Below are positions 19,223-28,175 of a DNA stretch of 64,000 nt, piece after piece. Each line of letters opens with the position of its first letter. Positions within the stretch are counted from its first letter, which is position 1. The translations under genes and the position numbers were made by a program. Source of the stretch: CAWFPR01 sp963817635 (GTDB taxonomy: Bacteria > Acidobacteriota > Vicinamibacteria > Vicinamibacterales > 2-12-FULL-66-21); contig CAWFPR010000013.1 of NCBI GenBank assembly GCA_963817635.1, forward strand, positions 62,001 through 126,000, given 5' to 3'. The notes below the pieces were generated by a model. The model saw only the letters and a program-made list of their open reading frames with translations. It was not told the DNA's origin and did no database searches.

Positions 19223-19813
19223 CTAGTCCTCTGTCGCCTGTCGGCTCTCTACGGGCTCTTTCTTCACAGCCGGCTTCTTGCCTGCACGCCCCGAGAGAAT
19301 GGTGTGCATCTGGTTGCCTTCCTGCCGGGGGTTCGTTTCCGCGACGGCCTCGTCCTTCAGATCCTCGATCAATCGCTCCAGAATCCGGCGCCCGATCTCC
19401 GGGTGAGCCATTTCGCGACCCCGGAAGAAAATCGTGGCCTTGACCTTGTCCCCCTCAGCCAGGAAGCGCTCGATGTGCTTCTTCTTGAACTGATAGTCGT
19501 GTTCGTCGACCTTTGGCCGGAACTTGATCTCCTTGACCTCGATGATCTTCTGGTGCTTCTTGGCCTGACGGGCGCGCTTCTGCTCCTGGTACTGGTAGCG
19601 CCCGAAATCCATGATGCGGCAGACAGGCGGCGTCGCCGTCGCGGCGATCTCCACCAGGTCGAGCCCTTTCTGCCTGGCGATGGTCAAAGCCTGCAGCGGG
19701 GGCATGATGCCCAGCTGCTGGCCGGTGTCGTCGATGACGCGCACCTCGCGCACCCTGATCCGTTCGTTCACCCGGGTGCGGTCGTCCCGCCGCGGGCTTC
19801 GGTCGAAAGCGAT
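19223..19813 (-). CDS. infC: Translation initiation factor IF-3 (AUC start)
   Basis: 196 residues from the proposed ATC start at 19813. IF-3 binds the 30S subunit and discriminates initiator tRNA and start codons. The N-domain (NERIRVREVRVIDDTGQQLG), the QYQEQKRARQAKKHQKIIEV linker and the C-domain (KVKATIFFRGREMAHPEIGR) are complete; a Lys-rich tail follows. The ATC is preceded by AGGAGG with a 4-nt spacer and opens IAFDRSPRRDDRTRVNERI, the usual IF-3 leader. The next in-frame start, GTG at 19771, has no RBS and would remove those residues. Rare AUU/AUC starts underlie infC autoregulation in other bacteria. Confidence 0.93.
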   Translation of the reverse strand: MAFDRSPRRDDRTRVNERIRVREVRVIDDTGQQLGIMPPLQALTIARQKGLDLVEIAATATPPVCRIMDFGRYQYQEQKRARQAKKHQKIIEVKEIKFRPKVDEHDYQFKKKHIERFLAEGDKVKATIFFRGREMAHPEIGRRILERLIEDLKDEAVAETNPRQEGNQMHTILSGRAGKKPAVKKEPVESRQATED

Positions 19814-19817
19814 AGAG

Positions 19818-19823
19818 CCTCCT
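19818..19823 (-). promoter_or_regulatory. Ribosome binding site that selects the infC ATC start
   Basis: AGGAGG on the minus strand overlaps the thrS TAG stop (19824-19822) and sits 4 nt before the ATC at 19813. No comparable site precedes the GTG at 19771. It decides the start and implies coupling of infC to thrS translation. Confidence 0.75.
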
Positions 19824-21753
19824 AGTGGCCTTTGCGGCGCACTTCATCGCGCGCCGCTTCGAGAAACGTGTCGATGGCCTGCGACCCCTGGTCGCCGGCC
19901 GACCGGCTGCGGACCGACACGGTCTGTTCCGCAACCTCGCGATCGCCAGCTACCAGCATATAGGGAATCTTCTGGAGCTGGGCCTCGCGAATCTTATATC
20001 CGATCTTTTCCTGGCGCTCGTCCAGCTCGACCCTGAGGCCGGCGGCCGCCAGGCGGTCCCGGACCGACCGGGCGTATTCGATGTGGCGGTCGGCGATCGA
20101 CAGCACGATGACCTGCACCGGCGACACCCACAGCGGCAGGGCGCCCGCATAGTGCTCGAGGAGCAGCGCGATGAACCGCTCGAAGCTGCCGAAGATCGCC
20201 CGGTGAATGACGACGGGGCGATGCTCGGCGTTGTCGGCTCCCGTGTACTTCAGGGCGAACTGCTGCGGGAGCTGGTAGTCGAGCTGCACCGTGGCGCACT
20301 GCCACTTGCGTCCGAGCGCGTCGGTCACCGCGAAGTCGATCTTCGGGCCGTAGAACGCGCCGTCCCCCTCGTTGATCGTGAACGGCACGCCGACCGCCTC
20401 GAGCGCCTTCTTCAGCTCGCTCTCCGCGTGATCCCAGGTGGCGACCTCGCCGAGGAACTCGGCCGGACGCGTCGACAGCTTCATCTCCGTCGTGAGCCCG
20501 AAGTCTTCGTACACGCGCTGGACCAGGCGAAGCAGCCGCTCGACTTCCTCGCCGATCTGGTCTTCGCGCAGGAAAATGTGCGCGTCGTCCATGATGAACT
20601 CACGCACGCGCGTCAGCCCGCTGAGCACCCCCGACGCTTCCATGCGGTGGAGCACGCTCTGTTCGTGGATGCGCAGCGGCAGGTCGCGATAGCTGCGCAC
20701 TTCGCTGCCGAACAGGAGCATGTGCCCCGGGCAGTTCATCGGCTTCAACCCCGACTGTTCCTCCTCGCCCGGCGATTCGATCAGGAACATGTTCTCGCGG
20801 TAGTGCTGCCAGTGCCCGGACGTCTCCCACAGCGCCTTGTTGAAGACGAGCGGCGCCCGCACCTCCACGTAGCCGGCCGGGAAGAGGATGTCCCGCATGT
20901 AGTTGGCCAGGAGGTGGACGAGCGTCGTGCCCTTGGGCAGCCAGAACGGCTCGCCCGGCGCCCACGGGTGGAACCAGAACAGCTTCAGCTCCCTGCCGAT
21001 CTTCCGGTGATCGCGCTTCTTCGCTTCCTCGACCCGCTGCAGGTGGGCCTTGAGGTCCGCGTCACTCAGGAACGCCGTGCCGTAGATGCGCTGCATCGGC
21101 TGGTTCTTCGCATCGCCCTTCCAGTACGCGTTCGAGGTGTTCAGCAGCTTGAACGCCTTGAGCCTCCCGGTCGACGGCACGTGCGGGCCGACGCAGAAAT
21201 CGACGAACGTGTCCCGATCCTTGATCGTGTAGCAGGAGACCTCCGACTGGCCGGCGGTCTTCTCCTCGATCAGCTGCACCTTGAGCGGCTCGCCGTGCTG
21301 CGCGAAGAACTGCTTCGCTTCCTCGCGCGGCCACGACTGCCGCTCGTACGGCAGGTCCTCGGACGCGAGTTCCTTCATCTTCTTCTCGATGGCGTCGAGA
21401 TCCTCGGGCACGAACGGCCGATCGACCACGAAATCGTAGAAGAAGCCCTCGTCGGTGGCCGGCCCGATCCCGCACTGCGCGCCGGGGAACAGGTTGGTCA
21501 CCGCGGCGGCCATGAGGTGCGCCGTGCTGTGCCGATAGAGCGCAAGCGCCTCCGGGCTGTCGGGCGTGACGATGCGGACGCGCGCATCCTGGGCGAGCGG
21601 AAACGAGAGATCGACCAGCCGATCGTCGACCACCGCGGCGAGCGCCGCCTTGGCGAGCCGCGGAGAGATCTCTGCCGCGACGTCGCCCGGAGTGCTCCCG
21701 GCGGGCAGGCGACGGCTCGAACCGTCGGGCAACGTGACGGAAATCTCTGACAT
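19822..21753 (-). CDS. thrS: Threonyl-tRNA synthetase
   Basis: 643 residues, the normal bacterial length. The N-terminal TGS domain (VTLPDGSSRRLPAGSTPGDV) precedes the editing domain (HSTAHLMAAAV), the class II core (GLKPMNCPGHMLLFGSEVRS; HRMEASGVLSGLTRVREF; HRAIFGSFERFIALLLEHYA) and the anticodon-binding domain (PVQVIVLSIADRH). It charges tRNA-Thr and edits mischarged Ser. It is the first gene of the thrS-infC-rpmI-rplT-pheST operon, with its stop inside the infC ribosome binding site. Confidence 0.98.
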   Translation of the reverse strand: MSEISVTLPDGSSRRLPAGSTPGDVAAEISPRLAKAALAAVVDDRLVDLSFPLAQDARVRIVTPDSPEALALYRHSTAHLMAAAVTNLFPGAQCGIGPATDEGFFYDFVVDRPFVPEDLDAIEKKMKELASEDLPYERQSWPREEAKQFFAQHGEPLKVQLIEEKTAGQSEVSCYTIKDRDTFVDFCVGPHVPSTGRLKAFKLLNTSNAYWKGDAKNQPMQRIYGTAFLSDADLKAHLQRVEEAKKRDHRKIGRELKLFWFHPWAPGEPFWLPKGTTLVHLLANYMRDILFPAGYVEVRAPLVFNKALWETSGHWQHYRENMFLIESPGEEEQSGLKPMNCPGHMLLFGSEVRSYRDLPLRIHEQSVLHRMEASGVLSGLTRVREFIMDDAHIFLREDQIGEEVERLLRLVQRVYEDFGLTTEMKLSTRPAEFLGEVATWDHAESELKKALEAVGVPFTINEGDGAFYGPKIDFAVTDALGRKWQCATVQLDYQLPQQFALKYTGADNAEHRPVVIHRAIFGSFERFIALLLEHYAGALPLWVSPVQVIVLSIADRHIEYARSVRDRLAAAGLRVELDERQEKIGYKIREAQLQKIPYMLVAGDREVAEQTVSVRSRSAGDQGSQAIDTFLEAARDEVRRKGH

Positions 21754-21890
21754 TAGATTTTTCGGTAGGCGGAAGTCGTAGTGACTAGCCCTTCGACTCG
21801 CCTGTTCAGTGTGGCTCGCTCAGGGCATTCGACTCTTCGCGCCCGACGCGGCCCGCCATGAGCGAACCGCGCGAAGCGCGGTGAGTCGAA

Positions 21891-21967
21891 TGGTAGGCAC
21901 GAGCGGACTCGAACCGCTGACCTCCTGCGTGTCAAGCAGGCGCTCTAACCAGCTGAGCTACGCGCCT
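21891..21967 (-). tRNA. tRNA-Val (anticodon GAC)
   Basis: A 77-nt cloverleaf with encoded 3' CCA. The acceptor AGGCGCG pairs with CGTGCCT (one G:T pair), the D arm is GCTCAGCTGGTTAGAGC, the anticodon arm CCTGC-TTGACAC-GCAGG carries GAC at complement of 21931-21933, and the T arm has GGTTCGAGTCC. It lies in the 333-bp gap between the S41 gene and thrS. The rest of that gap shows only a promoter-length spacer and degenerate repeats. Confidence 0.96.
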
Positions 21968-22030
21968 ATGTCTTGATAACACTGGCCTTACCGGAACGAT
22001 CAGTTTAACAGAGGTGTGGAACTGACGTCA

Positions 22031-22086
22031 ACGATTGCAGACTGCAGATTGCAGATTGCCGATCGGACGGATTGCCGATTGGCGAT
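22031..22086. repeat. Short degenerate direct repeats after the S41 gene
   Basis: GATTGCA, GACTGCA, GATTGCA, GATTGCC, GATCGGACG, GATTGCC and GATTGGC follow one another downstream of the S41 stop. The unit is 7-8 bp and imperfect. The whole block is lower in GC than its surroundings. No inverted structure with a T-tract is evident, so a terminator role is uncertain. Confidence 0.5.
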
Positions 22087-23322
22087 TTACGCGGCCTTCT
22101 TGATGCGCGCGATCGCGGCGTCGAGCACCGGGTCCTTGTCGGGCGCCGGCGCGCCGAACTCCACGCCGGGTTCGTCCACGGCCAGTTCAGGGGTCAGGCC
22201 CTTGCCATGGATCGTTTCGCCGCCGGGCGCCAGGTACTTGGCGTAGGTGAGCCAGAGGCCGCGATTTTCTGGGAGTTTCACGAGCTTCTGGACCCCGGCG
22301 CGGCCGAGCGTGTGCTCGCCGACGAGCTCCGCCCGCTTGTTGCCGTCGAGCGCGGCGGCGAAGATCTCCGCCGGACCCGACGTGCCATTGCTGACGAGGA
22401 CCAGGGCCGGCAGGGTGATCTCGCCGTCTCCCTCCCGGGCCACGATGGCTTCGCCGGTGCTCGCGGTGTCGCCGGCGCCTTTCGTCGGCTGCGGGAACAG
22501 CGACGAGGACGTGCCCTCGTTTTTCACTGATGCGCGACTCGTCCTGGTGGTCAATGTTCCTGACTTCACGAAGAGGCGTGCCGTGGCGACCGCGTCATCG
22601 ACGCTCCCTTCCGCCGTGCGGCGCACGTCCAGGAGGAGGGACGTCGCGCCCGCCTTCTTCAGCGAGCCGACCTGTTTGCGCACGTCGTCGGCCGTTCCGC
22701 TGCGGAACGTGGCGATCCGCACGTATCCCACGCCGCCGGCCAGCATGCGCGACGACACCTGCGCGCCTGGTATCTTCTCGCGCACGAGCACGAGGTCGTG
22801 CGGATCGGCCGCGTTGCCGCGGATGATCGTCAGCGTGACCTTCGAGCCTGGCTCGCCCCGCAGCAGGCGCGTGCCTTCGAACACGGACATGTCCCGCGTC
22901 GGCTTCCTGTCGATGCCGCGCACGTAGTCGCCGGTCTGGAGACCGGCCTTCGCGGCCGGCGAACCGTCACGCGCGGCAATCACGCGCAGGTAGAACTGCC
23001 GCGTCAGTTCGATGCCCACGTCGCCGTCCGCCAGCGGCGTGCCCGCCTCGACTGCCTGCACCTGGCTGGTGTCGAGGTATGCACTGTCGGGATCGAGTCC
23101 GTCGGCCAGCCCGCGCATCGCGCCGGCCATCGCCCGGTCCACCTTCACTTCCTCGACGTAGTTGTTGAGCACCAGCGAGACCACGTCCTCGAAGACGCGG
23201 AGATGCTGGTAGGTCTGTTCGCCCGGACGCGCCGCGGCGTCGCCAATGAGGCCGCCGACGATCACGAATGCGAGCACCGGCGTCGAGATCAGCAGGACGG
23301 AGAGGCGGGTTTTGAGTGTCAT
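22087..23322 (-). CDS. S41-family (CtpA-like) periplasmic protease homologue with Arg at the catalytic Lys position
   Basis: 411 residues. One N-terminal membrane/signal segment (8-30), a PDZ domain (about 100-180, including GSPAAKAGLQTGDYV) and the S41 catalytic fold. The Ser motif NGTSGPAEIFAAAL (Ser about 314) is present. About 25 residues later, where CtpA has the general-base Lys in T(F/L)GKGxVQ, this protein has TLGRAGVQ. It may be inactive, use another base, or act as a scaffold. It is followed, with a 3-bp gap between genes, by the EnvC-like gene upstream on the same strand; that pairing is common because CtpA-type and EnvC/LytM factors both manage the cell wall. Confidence 0.88.
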   Translation of the reverse strand: MTLKTRLSVLLISTPVLAFVIVGGLIGDAAARPGEQTYQHLRVFEDVVSLVLNNYVEEVKVDRAMAGAMRGLADGLDPDSAYLDTSQVQAVEAGTPLADGDVGIELTRQFYLRVIAARDGSPAAKAGLQTGDYVRGIDRKPTRDMSVFEGTRLLRGEPGSKVTLTIIRGNAADPHDLVLVREKIPGAQVSSRMLAGGVGYVRIATFRSGTADDVRKQVGSLKKAGATSLLLDVRRTAEGSVDDAVATARLFVKSGTLTTRTSRASVKNEGTSSSLFPQPTKGAGDTASTGEAIVAREGDGEITLPALVLVSNGTSGPAEIFAAALDGNKRAELVGEHTLGRAGVQKLVKLPENRGLWLTYAKYLAPGGETIHGKGLTPELAVDEPGVEFGAPAPDKDPVLDAAIARIKKAA

Positions 23323-23325
23323 GGG

Positions 23326-24475
23326 TCAGGGCTGCTTCTTCAGCCATTGTAAGGGATCGACCGGCTTGCCGTCGACGCGCAACTCGAAGTACAGGGAGGG
23401 GTTACCGCTGGGGTTCCGTCCCGATGCGCCGAGGGTGGCCCTGGCCTGCACCCGCTCGCCGCGACGAACGGCCAGGGACGAAAGGTGGCCGTAGAGGGAG
23501 TAAGCGCCGTCCCCGTGGTCCAGGATGACCAGATCGCCGTACCCGGTGAACTGGTCGGCAAAGGCGACCGTTCCCTCGTGAACGGCCTGGACCGGCTGCC
23601 CTTCGGCCAGCGAGATTTCAATGCCGTTCCGGGAAATGGCCGTGGACCGGCCCGAGCCCTGCCCGAATCGGCTCACGACAATACCCTCCGCCGGCCAGGC
23701 GAGGGCCCCGCGGAACGGCCGCAGGGGAAGCGTCAGTGCCGCGGCGGCCCCCGGGCCGAGCTGGGCCACCGTCGCCTGGAGCTTGCGCGCGGCAGCTTCC
23801 AGCTCGCCGGTGAGCTGGGCGTTCGAGATCGCGTCGCGCGTCGATACTGTCGATGAGCGCGTTGCGTGCGACGACGGCCCGATCGATGGCGGTTCGTGCC
23901 GCCCTCGTCTGCTGCTCGAGCCTGGTGAGTTCGCCGGCCCGGGTTTCGAGCGTCGTGCGTTCGGCCGCGAGCGCGTCGATCGTCCTCGCGTACTGCTGCA
24001 CGCGGTCGCGGTCGATGCGGGTCAACGCCGCCGCCGTGCGATACGCCCGCCCCATCGATCGGAGGTCGTCGACCGCGACCAGCATTCGCCAGTAACCGGC
24101 CCGGCCCATCTTGTAAATCTGGACGAGCCTGGCTTCGACATCGGGGCGTTCGGCATCCGCCGCCGCGCGCAGCTCCGCCGCCCTCGCGATCGTGGCCTTG
24201 ATCTGGGCCTGGGTGTTCGCCAGCTCGTGCTGATCCCGCGCCAGTTCCGCGGCCTTCAGCTCCCGTTCGACTTCCAGCTTCCGCAGTTCGACCAGCAGCG
24301 AGCGCTCCTGTGACGCCAGCGCGTCGGATTCGCGCTGGAGCGCACGGATGCGTTCGGTGGCGCGCTGCGTCGCGGCGTCGGCGCGCGTCTTTTCCGCCGG
24401 AGCAGGCGCCTGCGCCGCCAGCGCGCCCGACAGGAGCGCGATCAGGACGACGAGGCTAGAAGAGCGGTGTCCCAT
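23326..24475 (-). CDS. EnvC-like murein hydrolase activator, M23/LytM domain (frameshifted)
   Basis: About 382 residues: a signal peptide (1-21), two coiled-coil stretches (30-120 and 160-235) and a C-terminal LytM domain (about 265-378). In active M23 enzymes a GxxxH(x)nD site coordinates zinc. Here the first part reads SRNGIEISLAEGQPVQAVHE with no His/Asp pair, and only the late YGHL His is kept, so it looks like a degenerate amidase activator such as EnvC. The frame breaks at 23824: omitting one G gives DARRDLNAQLTGELE. Its start overlaps the end of the phosphodiesterase gene by 20 bp. Confidence 0.88.
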
Positions 24476-26528
24476 CGATCTCGCCAGGAATCTGGATTCC
24501 GAAGTATTTCAGCACGGTCGGCGCGATATCGATAATGGAAAGGTGATCCCGCGCCACTTTGCGGTTCGAAATCAGGATGCCCGACGTGATCGCGAAATCG
24601 TAGCCGCCGTGGTCGCCGCTCCATTTCTTCATGTTCGGATAGGCGATGCCGCGCGGCGCGCCGCCGAGCGTCGTCTGCCACGACACGCGGTAGCCGTCCT
24701 CCATGCCGACCTGGAGTTCCGCAGCGTTCTTCAGATACTCGCCGGAATACACATCGTCGCGCTTGTAGACCGCCCGGACGATGGGCGAGCCATCGTCGGG
24801 GTCCTTCATCGTGAGCAGCCGCGCGCTCAGCTCGGTGGCGAGACGGGCCGACTCGGCGCCGGGACTGACGATGCCCTGCGATTCGCGCCCGCGCAGGTTG
24901 AAGTAGATCTGGCCGATTCCCATCGCATACGCGCGAGTGCGGCTCCAGTCGACATTCTCCCAGAACTCGCCGCCGCCGCCGAAGAGATCCTGGAGCGTCT
25001 TGTCACCGGACGCCTGTCCCTTGAGCACCATGTAGCCCTCCTGGACGAGCCAGGTGTTCAGGTTCACCGCCTTGCGCCAGGAGTGGAAGCCGTGGTCCGA
25101 CACGATCAGCACCGGGGTGCCGGGATCGATCCGCTTGAGCACCTCGCCGACGAAATCGTCTGCGTGGCGGTAGACCCGCTCGATGGAGTCGCCGTATTTT
25201 GCGGCCAGCGCCGCGTCGTACATTGGGTGCGTCGGATCGATGAGGCGCCACATCATGTGCTGGACGCGGTCGGTTGACTCGATCACGCCGACGAGCACGT
25301 CCCACTGGTGGGCGTCGATGCGGCTCAGGATGACCTCGGCGCGGTCGTCGAACGCCCTGAACAGGTCCTCCATGAACGTGCGTTCGTCCATGCGCCCTTC
25401 GTTGAGCGGCCAGGTCGCTTCCGCCCATCCGAGCGTCCGGTAGTAGCCCAGCCGCTTGAAGAGGTCGGCCGAGAACGACGCGGGCGACGACATCGGGATC
25501 GGCGGATTGTCCGGTTTCCAGTTCACCGGGGAGACGTACAGCTGCAGCTCGTTTCCGGCGTTCATCAGCAGCATCTGCGCCATGCCATGTACGCGCACGA
25601 GGAAATTGATGCGGAAGTCGAGGTCGATCCAGCGGCTCATCTTCCCGGGCTCGAGGAGGATCGAATTGCCTTCGATCTCGACCGTCGCGGTCTTCGCCGC
25701 CCGGTTCCAGCGGATCGTCATCGGCACGCGCACGTCTTCCACGGCCTCGAGATCGGCGATCTGCTTGCGATCCTCGTCGGACAGCGTCGCGCTGCTGCCC
25801 CTGATGGCCTGCACCTGCTGCCGGATGATCGGGTTGGGTGGTCCGATGAGCTCGGTCTGCGCCACGTCGTGATCGACGACCAGCCGCTTCAGGATTCCGC
25901 CGAATTCCGTATTGCCTTCCTCGTACCGGCTCAGGTCCGTCGCGAAGTAGTAGAAGGTGCCCATCGTCCCGCGGATGTCGGGCAGCGGAAGTCCGGAGAG
26001 CAGCTCGCCATTCGGGACGTCCTCGGGGGGAAACGTCACCGGCACCGTCAGGACGCTCGACCGTACGCCGGCGTTGCCCGCCGTGACCCAGAACGACGTG
26101 GCTCCACGAATCGACAGGATTTTCGGCTTCGCAATCGGGATGTAGTTGAAGAGGAACTTCGCGGGCACGCGGCGCACCATGCCGAGATCGGGCAGGTAGG
26201 TGTTCGTGTCGCGGACCAGGAAGTCGTAGATGTTGTGCTTGCCGGCGTTCACGCCGGTCGCGAACGAGGCCCAGGCGGTCGGGGATTCCGGCGAGTGGGT
26301 CGTCCCCAGGGGGTAGAACCCGCCCTCATCGGCCAGCCGCTTCATGTTGGGCAGCTTGCCTTCGTCCATCCATTTGCGGACGAGGCCCGGGTCCATGCCG
26401 TCGAACCCGAGGATGACGAGCCGCTGCGAAAACCGGCCCGGCGCGCGGCGCCCGTCACACGCCAGCGCGAGCGCGACGGCGGCCGCCACGAGCGCCAGAG
26501 CGGCGAGGCGGACGGATGTTTTGTTCAT
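24456..26528 (-). CDS. Lipoprotein of the alkaline phosphatase/type I phosphodiesterase superfamily
   Basis: 690 residues from the ATG at 26528. A signal peptide ends in ALALAC, a lipobox that would acylate the Cys. The catalytic metal site of the superfamily is visible: VILGFDGMDPGLVRKW (first Asp), SPTAWASFATGV (nucleophile Thr/Ser region), VSDHGFHSW (Asp-His) and GDHGGYDFAITSGILI (final Asp-His). AP-superfamily lipoproteins hydrolyse nucleotide pyrophosphates or phosphodiesters, and some transfer phospho-groups. The substrate is not predictable. It is the first gene of a block with envC-like and S41 genes and is divergent from ruvX. Confidence 0.87.
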   Translation of the reverse strand: MNKTSVRLAALALVAAAVALALACDGRRAPGRFSQRLVILGFDGMDPGLVRKWMDEGKLPNMKRLADEGGFYPLGTTHSPESPTAWASFATGVNAGKHNIYDFLVRDTNTYLPDLGMVRRVPAKFLFNYIPIAKPKILSIRGATSFWVTAGNAGVRSSVLTVPVTFPPEDVPNGELLSGLPLPDIRGTMGTFYYFATDLSRYEEGNTEFGGILKRLVVDHDVAQTELIGPPNPIIRQQVQAIRGSSATLSDEDRKQIADLEAVEDVRVPMTIRWNRAAKTATVEIEGNSILLEPGKMSRWIDLDFRINFLVRVHGMAQMLLMNAGNELQLYVSPVNWKPDNPPIPMSSPASFSADLFKRLGYYRTLGWAEATWPLNEGRMDERTFMEDLFRAFDDRAEVILSRIDAHQWDVLVGVIESTDRVQHMMWRLIDPTHPMYDAALAAKYGDSIERVYRHADDFVGEVLKRIDPGTPVLIVSDHGFHSWRKAVNLNTWLVQEGYMVLKGQASGDKTLQDLFGGGGEFWENVDWSRTRAYAMGIGQIYFNLRGRESQGIVSPGAESARLATELSARLLTMKDPDDGSPIVRAVYKRDDVYSGEYLKNAAELQVGMEDGYRVSWQTTLGGAPRGIAYPNMKKWSGDHGGYDFAITSGILISNRKVARDHLSIIDIAPTVLKYFGIQIPGEIDGTPLF

Positions 26529-26603
26529 GAAGCAGCGATTATAGCAACGAGCTTTCCCGGAAGCCGACATGGCGCCGGCGGCGCCGTCGTGGTAAACAGG
26601 GCC

Positions 26604-27062
26604 GTGCGGGCTCTTGGTATCGACTACGGCCGGCGCCGGATTGGCCTGGCGCTCTCGGACCCGACCGGCATGCTCGCGCGGCCATGGAAGACGATTCCGC
26701 GTGAAGGTCCGCCTGCCCGGGTGGCCGCCACGCTCGCCGGCGAAATCGCCGCGCTCTCTTCAGACGACGACGGCCTTGCCGCGGTCGTCATCGGGCTGCC
26801 TCGGCGGCTGAGCGGCGAGGCCAACGAGCAGACCCCGCACGTCCAGGTGCTCGTCGAACACCTGCGCGCGCTCGTCGGTGTGCCGGTCGTGACCCAGGAC
26901 GAACGGCTGAGCAGCCGTGAGGCCGAGAGCCTGCTGGCGCGGCGGGAGAAGGACTGGCGCAAGCGCAAGCCGCTCCTCGACGCGACGGCGGCGGCCGTGA
27001 TCCTGCAGGACTATCTCGACGGCCAGCCGCGATCGGCTCTGGCCGATGGCGAGGAGACGTGA
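26604..27062 (+). CDS. ruvX: Putative Holliday junction resolvase / pre-16S rRNA nuclease
   Basis: 152 residues from the GTG at 26604 (VRALGIDYGRRRIGLALSDP, the standard YqgF N-terminus). A second GTG at 26589 would add five residues. The RNase H-like fold shows GIDYG, VVIGLPRRLSGEANEQTPHV and DERLSSREAESLL, with LLDATAAAVILQDYLD at the end. YqgF matures the 5' end of 16S rRNA. It overlaps mltG by 4 bp, the common yqgF-mltG pairing. Confidence 0.94.
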   Translation: MRALGIDYGRRRIGLALSDPTGMLARPWKTIPREGPPARVAATLAGEIAALSSDDDGLAAVVIGLPRRLSGEANEQTPHVQVLVEHLRALVGVPVVTQDERLSSREAESLLARREKDWRKRKPLLDATAAAVILQDYLDGQPRSALADGEET

Positions 27063-28081
27063 AGCGGATTCTGCTATTGGTCTTCGTGGCGATCGTGCTC
27101 GGGGCGGCCGGTGCGGGCGCCTGGCTCCTGTCGAGCCTTCGCACCCCGTACAAAGGGTACGACGATGCCGAACAGTTCGTCGCGATTCCGCAGGGCGCCG
27201 GGCCCGCCTCGATCGCACGCCGGCTCGTCACGGCGGGCGTCATCCGCGACCAGACCACCTTCCGCATCGAGCTGCTGCGTACGGGATTGGGCCGAAAGCT
27301 CCAGGCGGGCGAGTACCGCTTCGATCGTCCCATGACGGTGGGCGAAGTGGTCGCGAAGCTGGCGCACGGCGACGTCTATCTGCGCCCGATTACCTTTCGC
27401 GAAGGACTGACGATACGGCAGATGGCCGCGTGGTACGAAGCCAGGGGCTTCGGCACGGCCGCGGAGTTCTCGGCGGCGGCTGCGGATCCCGAGCTGATTC
27501 AGGATCTCGATCCGCAGGCGCGCGACCTCGAGGGGTATCTGTTTCCTGAGACCTACGCGCTTCCGCGCAGCGCGACCCCCGCCCAGCTCGTGGCGCAGAT
27601 GGTCGCCTCGTTCCGCAAGGCGTTGACTCCGGACATTCGCGGTGCGGCGGAGGCGCGCGGGCTCAGCGTGCGCGAACTGGTGACCCTGGCGTCGATCGTG
27701 GAAAAGGAAACCGGGAAGGCGGACGAGCGTCCGGTGGTCGCGGCCGTCTATGCCAACCGCCTTGCGATCGGCATGGGCCTCCAGTGCGATCCGACCGTCA
27801 TCTACGCGCTGGAACGCGCCGGCCGGTACGACGGCAACATCCGGCGTGAGGATCTGCAGTTCGACTCGCCCTACAACACGTACCGCTATGCGGGCCTGCC
27901 GCCCGGCCCGATCGCCGCTCCGGGCCGCGCCTCGCTCGAAGCCGCCGCCCATCCCGCCAGCGTCCCGTATCTCTATTTCGTCAGCCGCAACGACGGCTCG
28001 CACGCCTTCGCGACGACGCTCGAGGAGCACAATCGCAACGTCTTCGAATACCAGAAGCGCCGCGGACGGAAGGGGGAGTAG
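27059..28081 (+). CDS. mltG: Endolytic murein transglycosylase MltG
   Basis: 340 residues, GTG start overlapping the ruvX stop (GTGA). One N-terminal membrane helix (4-24), a LysM-like subdomain (VAIPQGAGPASIARRLVTAG; GEYRF), then the YceG catalytic domain: FREGLTIRQMA, DLEGYLFPETYALP, TLASIVEKETG with the catalytic Glu, NRLAIGMGLQCDPTVIYAL, SPYNTYRYAGLPPGPIAAPG. MltG cuts nascent peptidoglycan strands and is proposed to set glycan length. Family length is normal. Confidence 0.96.
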   Translation: MKRILLLVFVAIVLGAAGAGAWLLSSLRTPYKGYDDAEQFVAIPQGAGPASIARRLVTAGVIRDQTTFRIELLRTGLGRKLQAGEYRFDRPMTVGEVVAKLAHGDVYLRPITFREGLTIRQMAAWYEARGFGTAAEFSAAAADPELIQDLDPQARDLEGYLFPETYALPRSATPAQLVAQMVASFRKALTPDIRGAAEARGLSVRELVTLASIVEKETGKADERPVVAAVYANRLAIGMGLQCDPTVIYALERAGRYDGNIRREDLQFDSPYNTYRYAGLPPGPIAAPGRASLEAAAHPASVPYLYFVSRNDGSHAFATTLEEHNRNVFEYQKRRGRKGE

Positions 28082-28174
28082 GGGGCTTGGGGCTTCAGGC
28101 TTCGGGCTTGAGGCACGCGGCTTGCGGGCACCCGCGTGAAGCCCTCAAGCCCGAGGCCTGAAGCCCCAAGCCTC
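28081..28174. repeat. Long nested hairpin between convergent genes
   Basis: The arm at 28081-28113 (GGGGGCTTGGGGCTTCAGGC...) is complementary to 28143-28174 with only about two mismatches, giving a stem of about 32 bp. The 29-base loop can form a second hairpin CACGCGG/CCGCGTG. The element fills the mltG/TonB-receptor junction and uses the same GCTTGRGG and GCTTCGGG modules as the element at 1900-1964. It is probably a bidirectional terminator or a dispersed repeat. Confidence 0.8.
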
Positions 28175-28175
28175 T

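Noticed and set aside
19825..21750. 641-codon open frame antisense to thrS
   Set aside because: Shadow of a fully recognisable ThrS; no motifs, no RBS, composition typical of reversed GC-rich codons.
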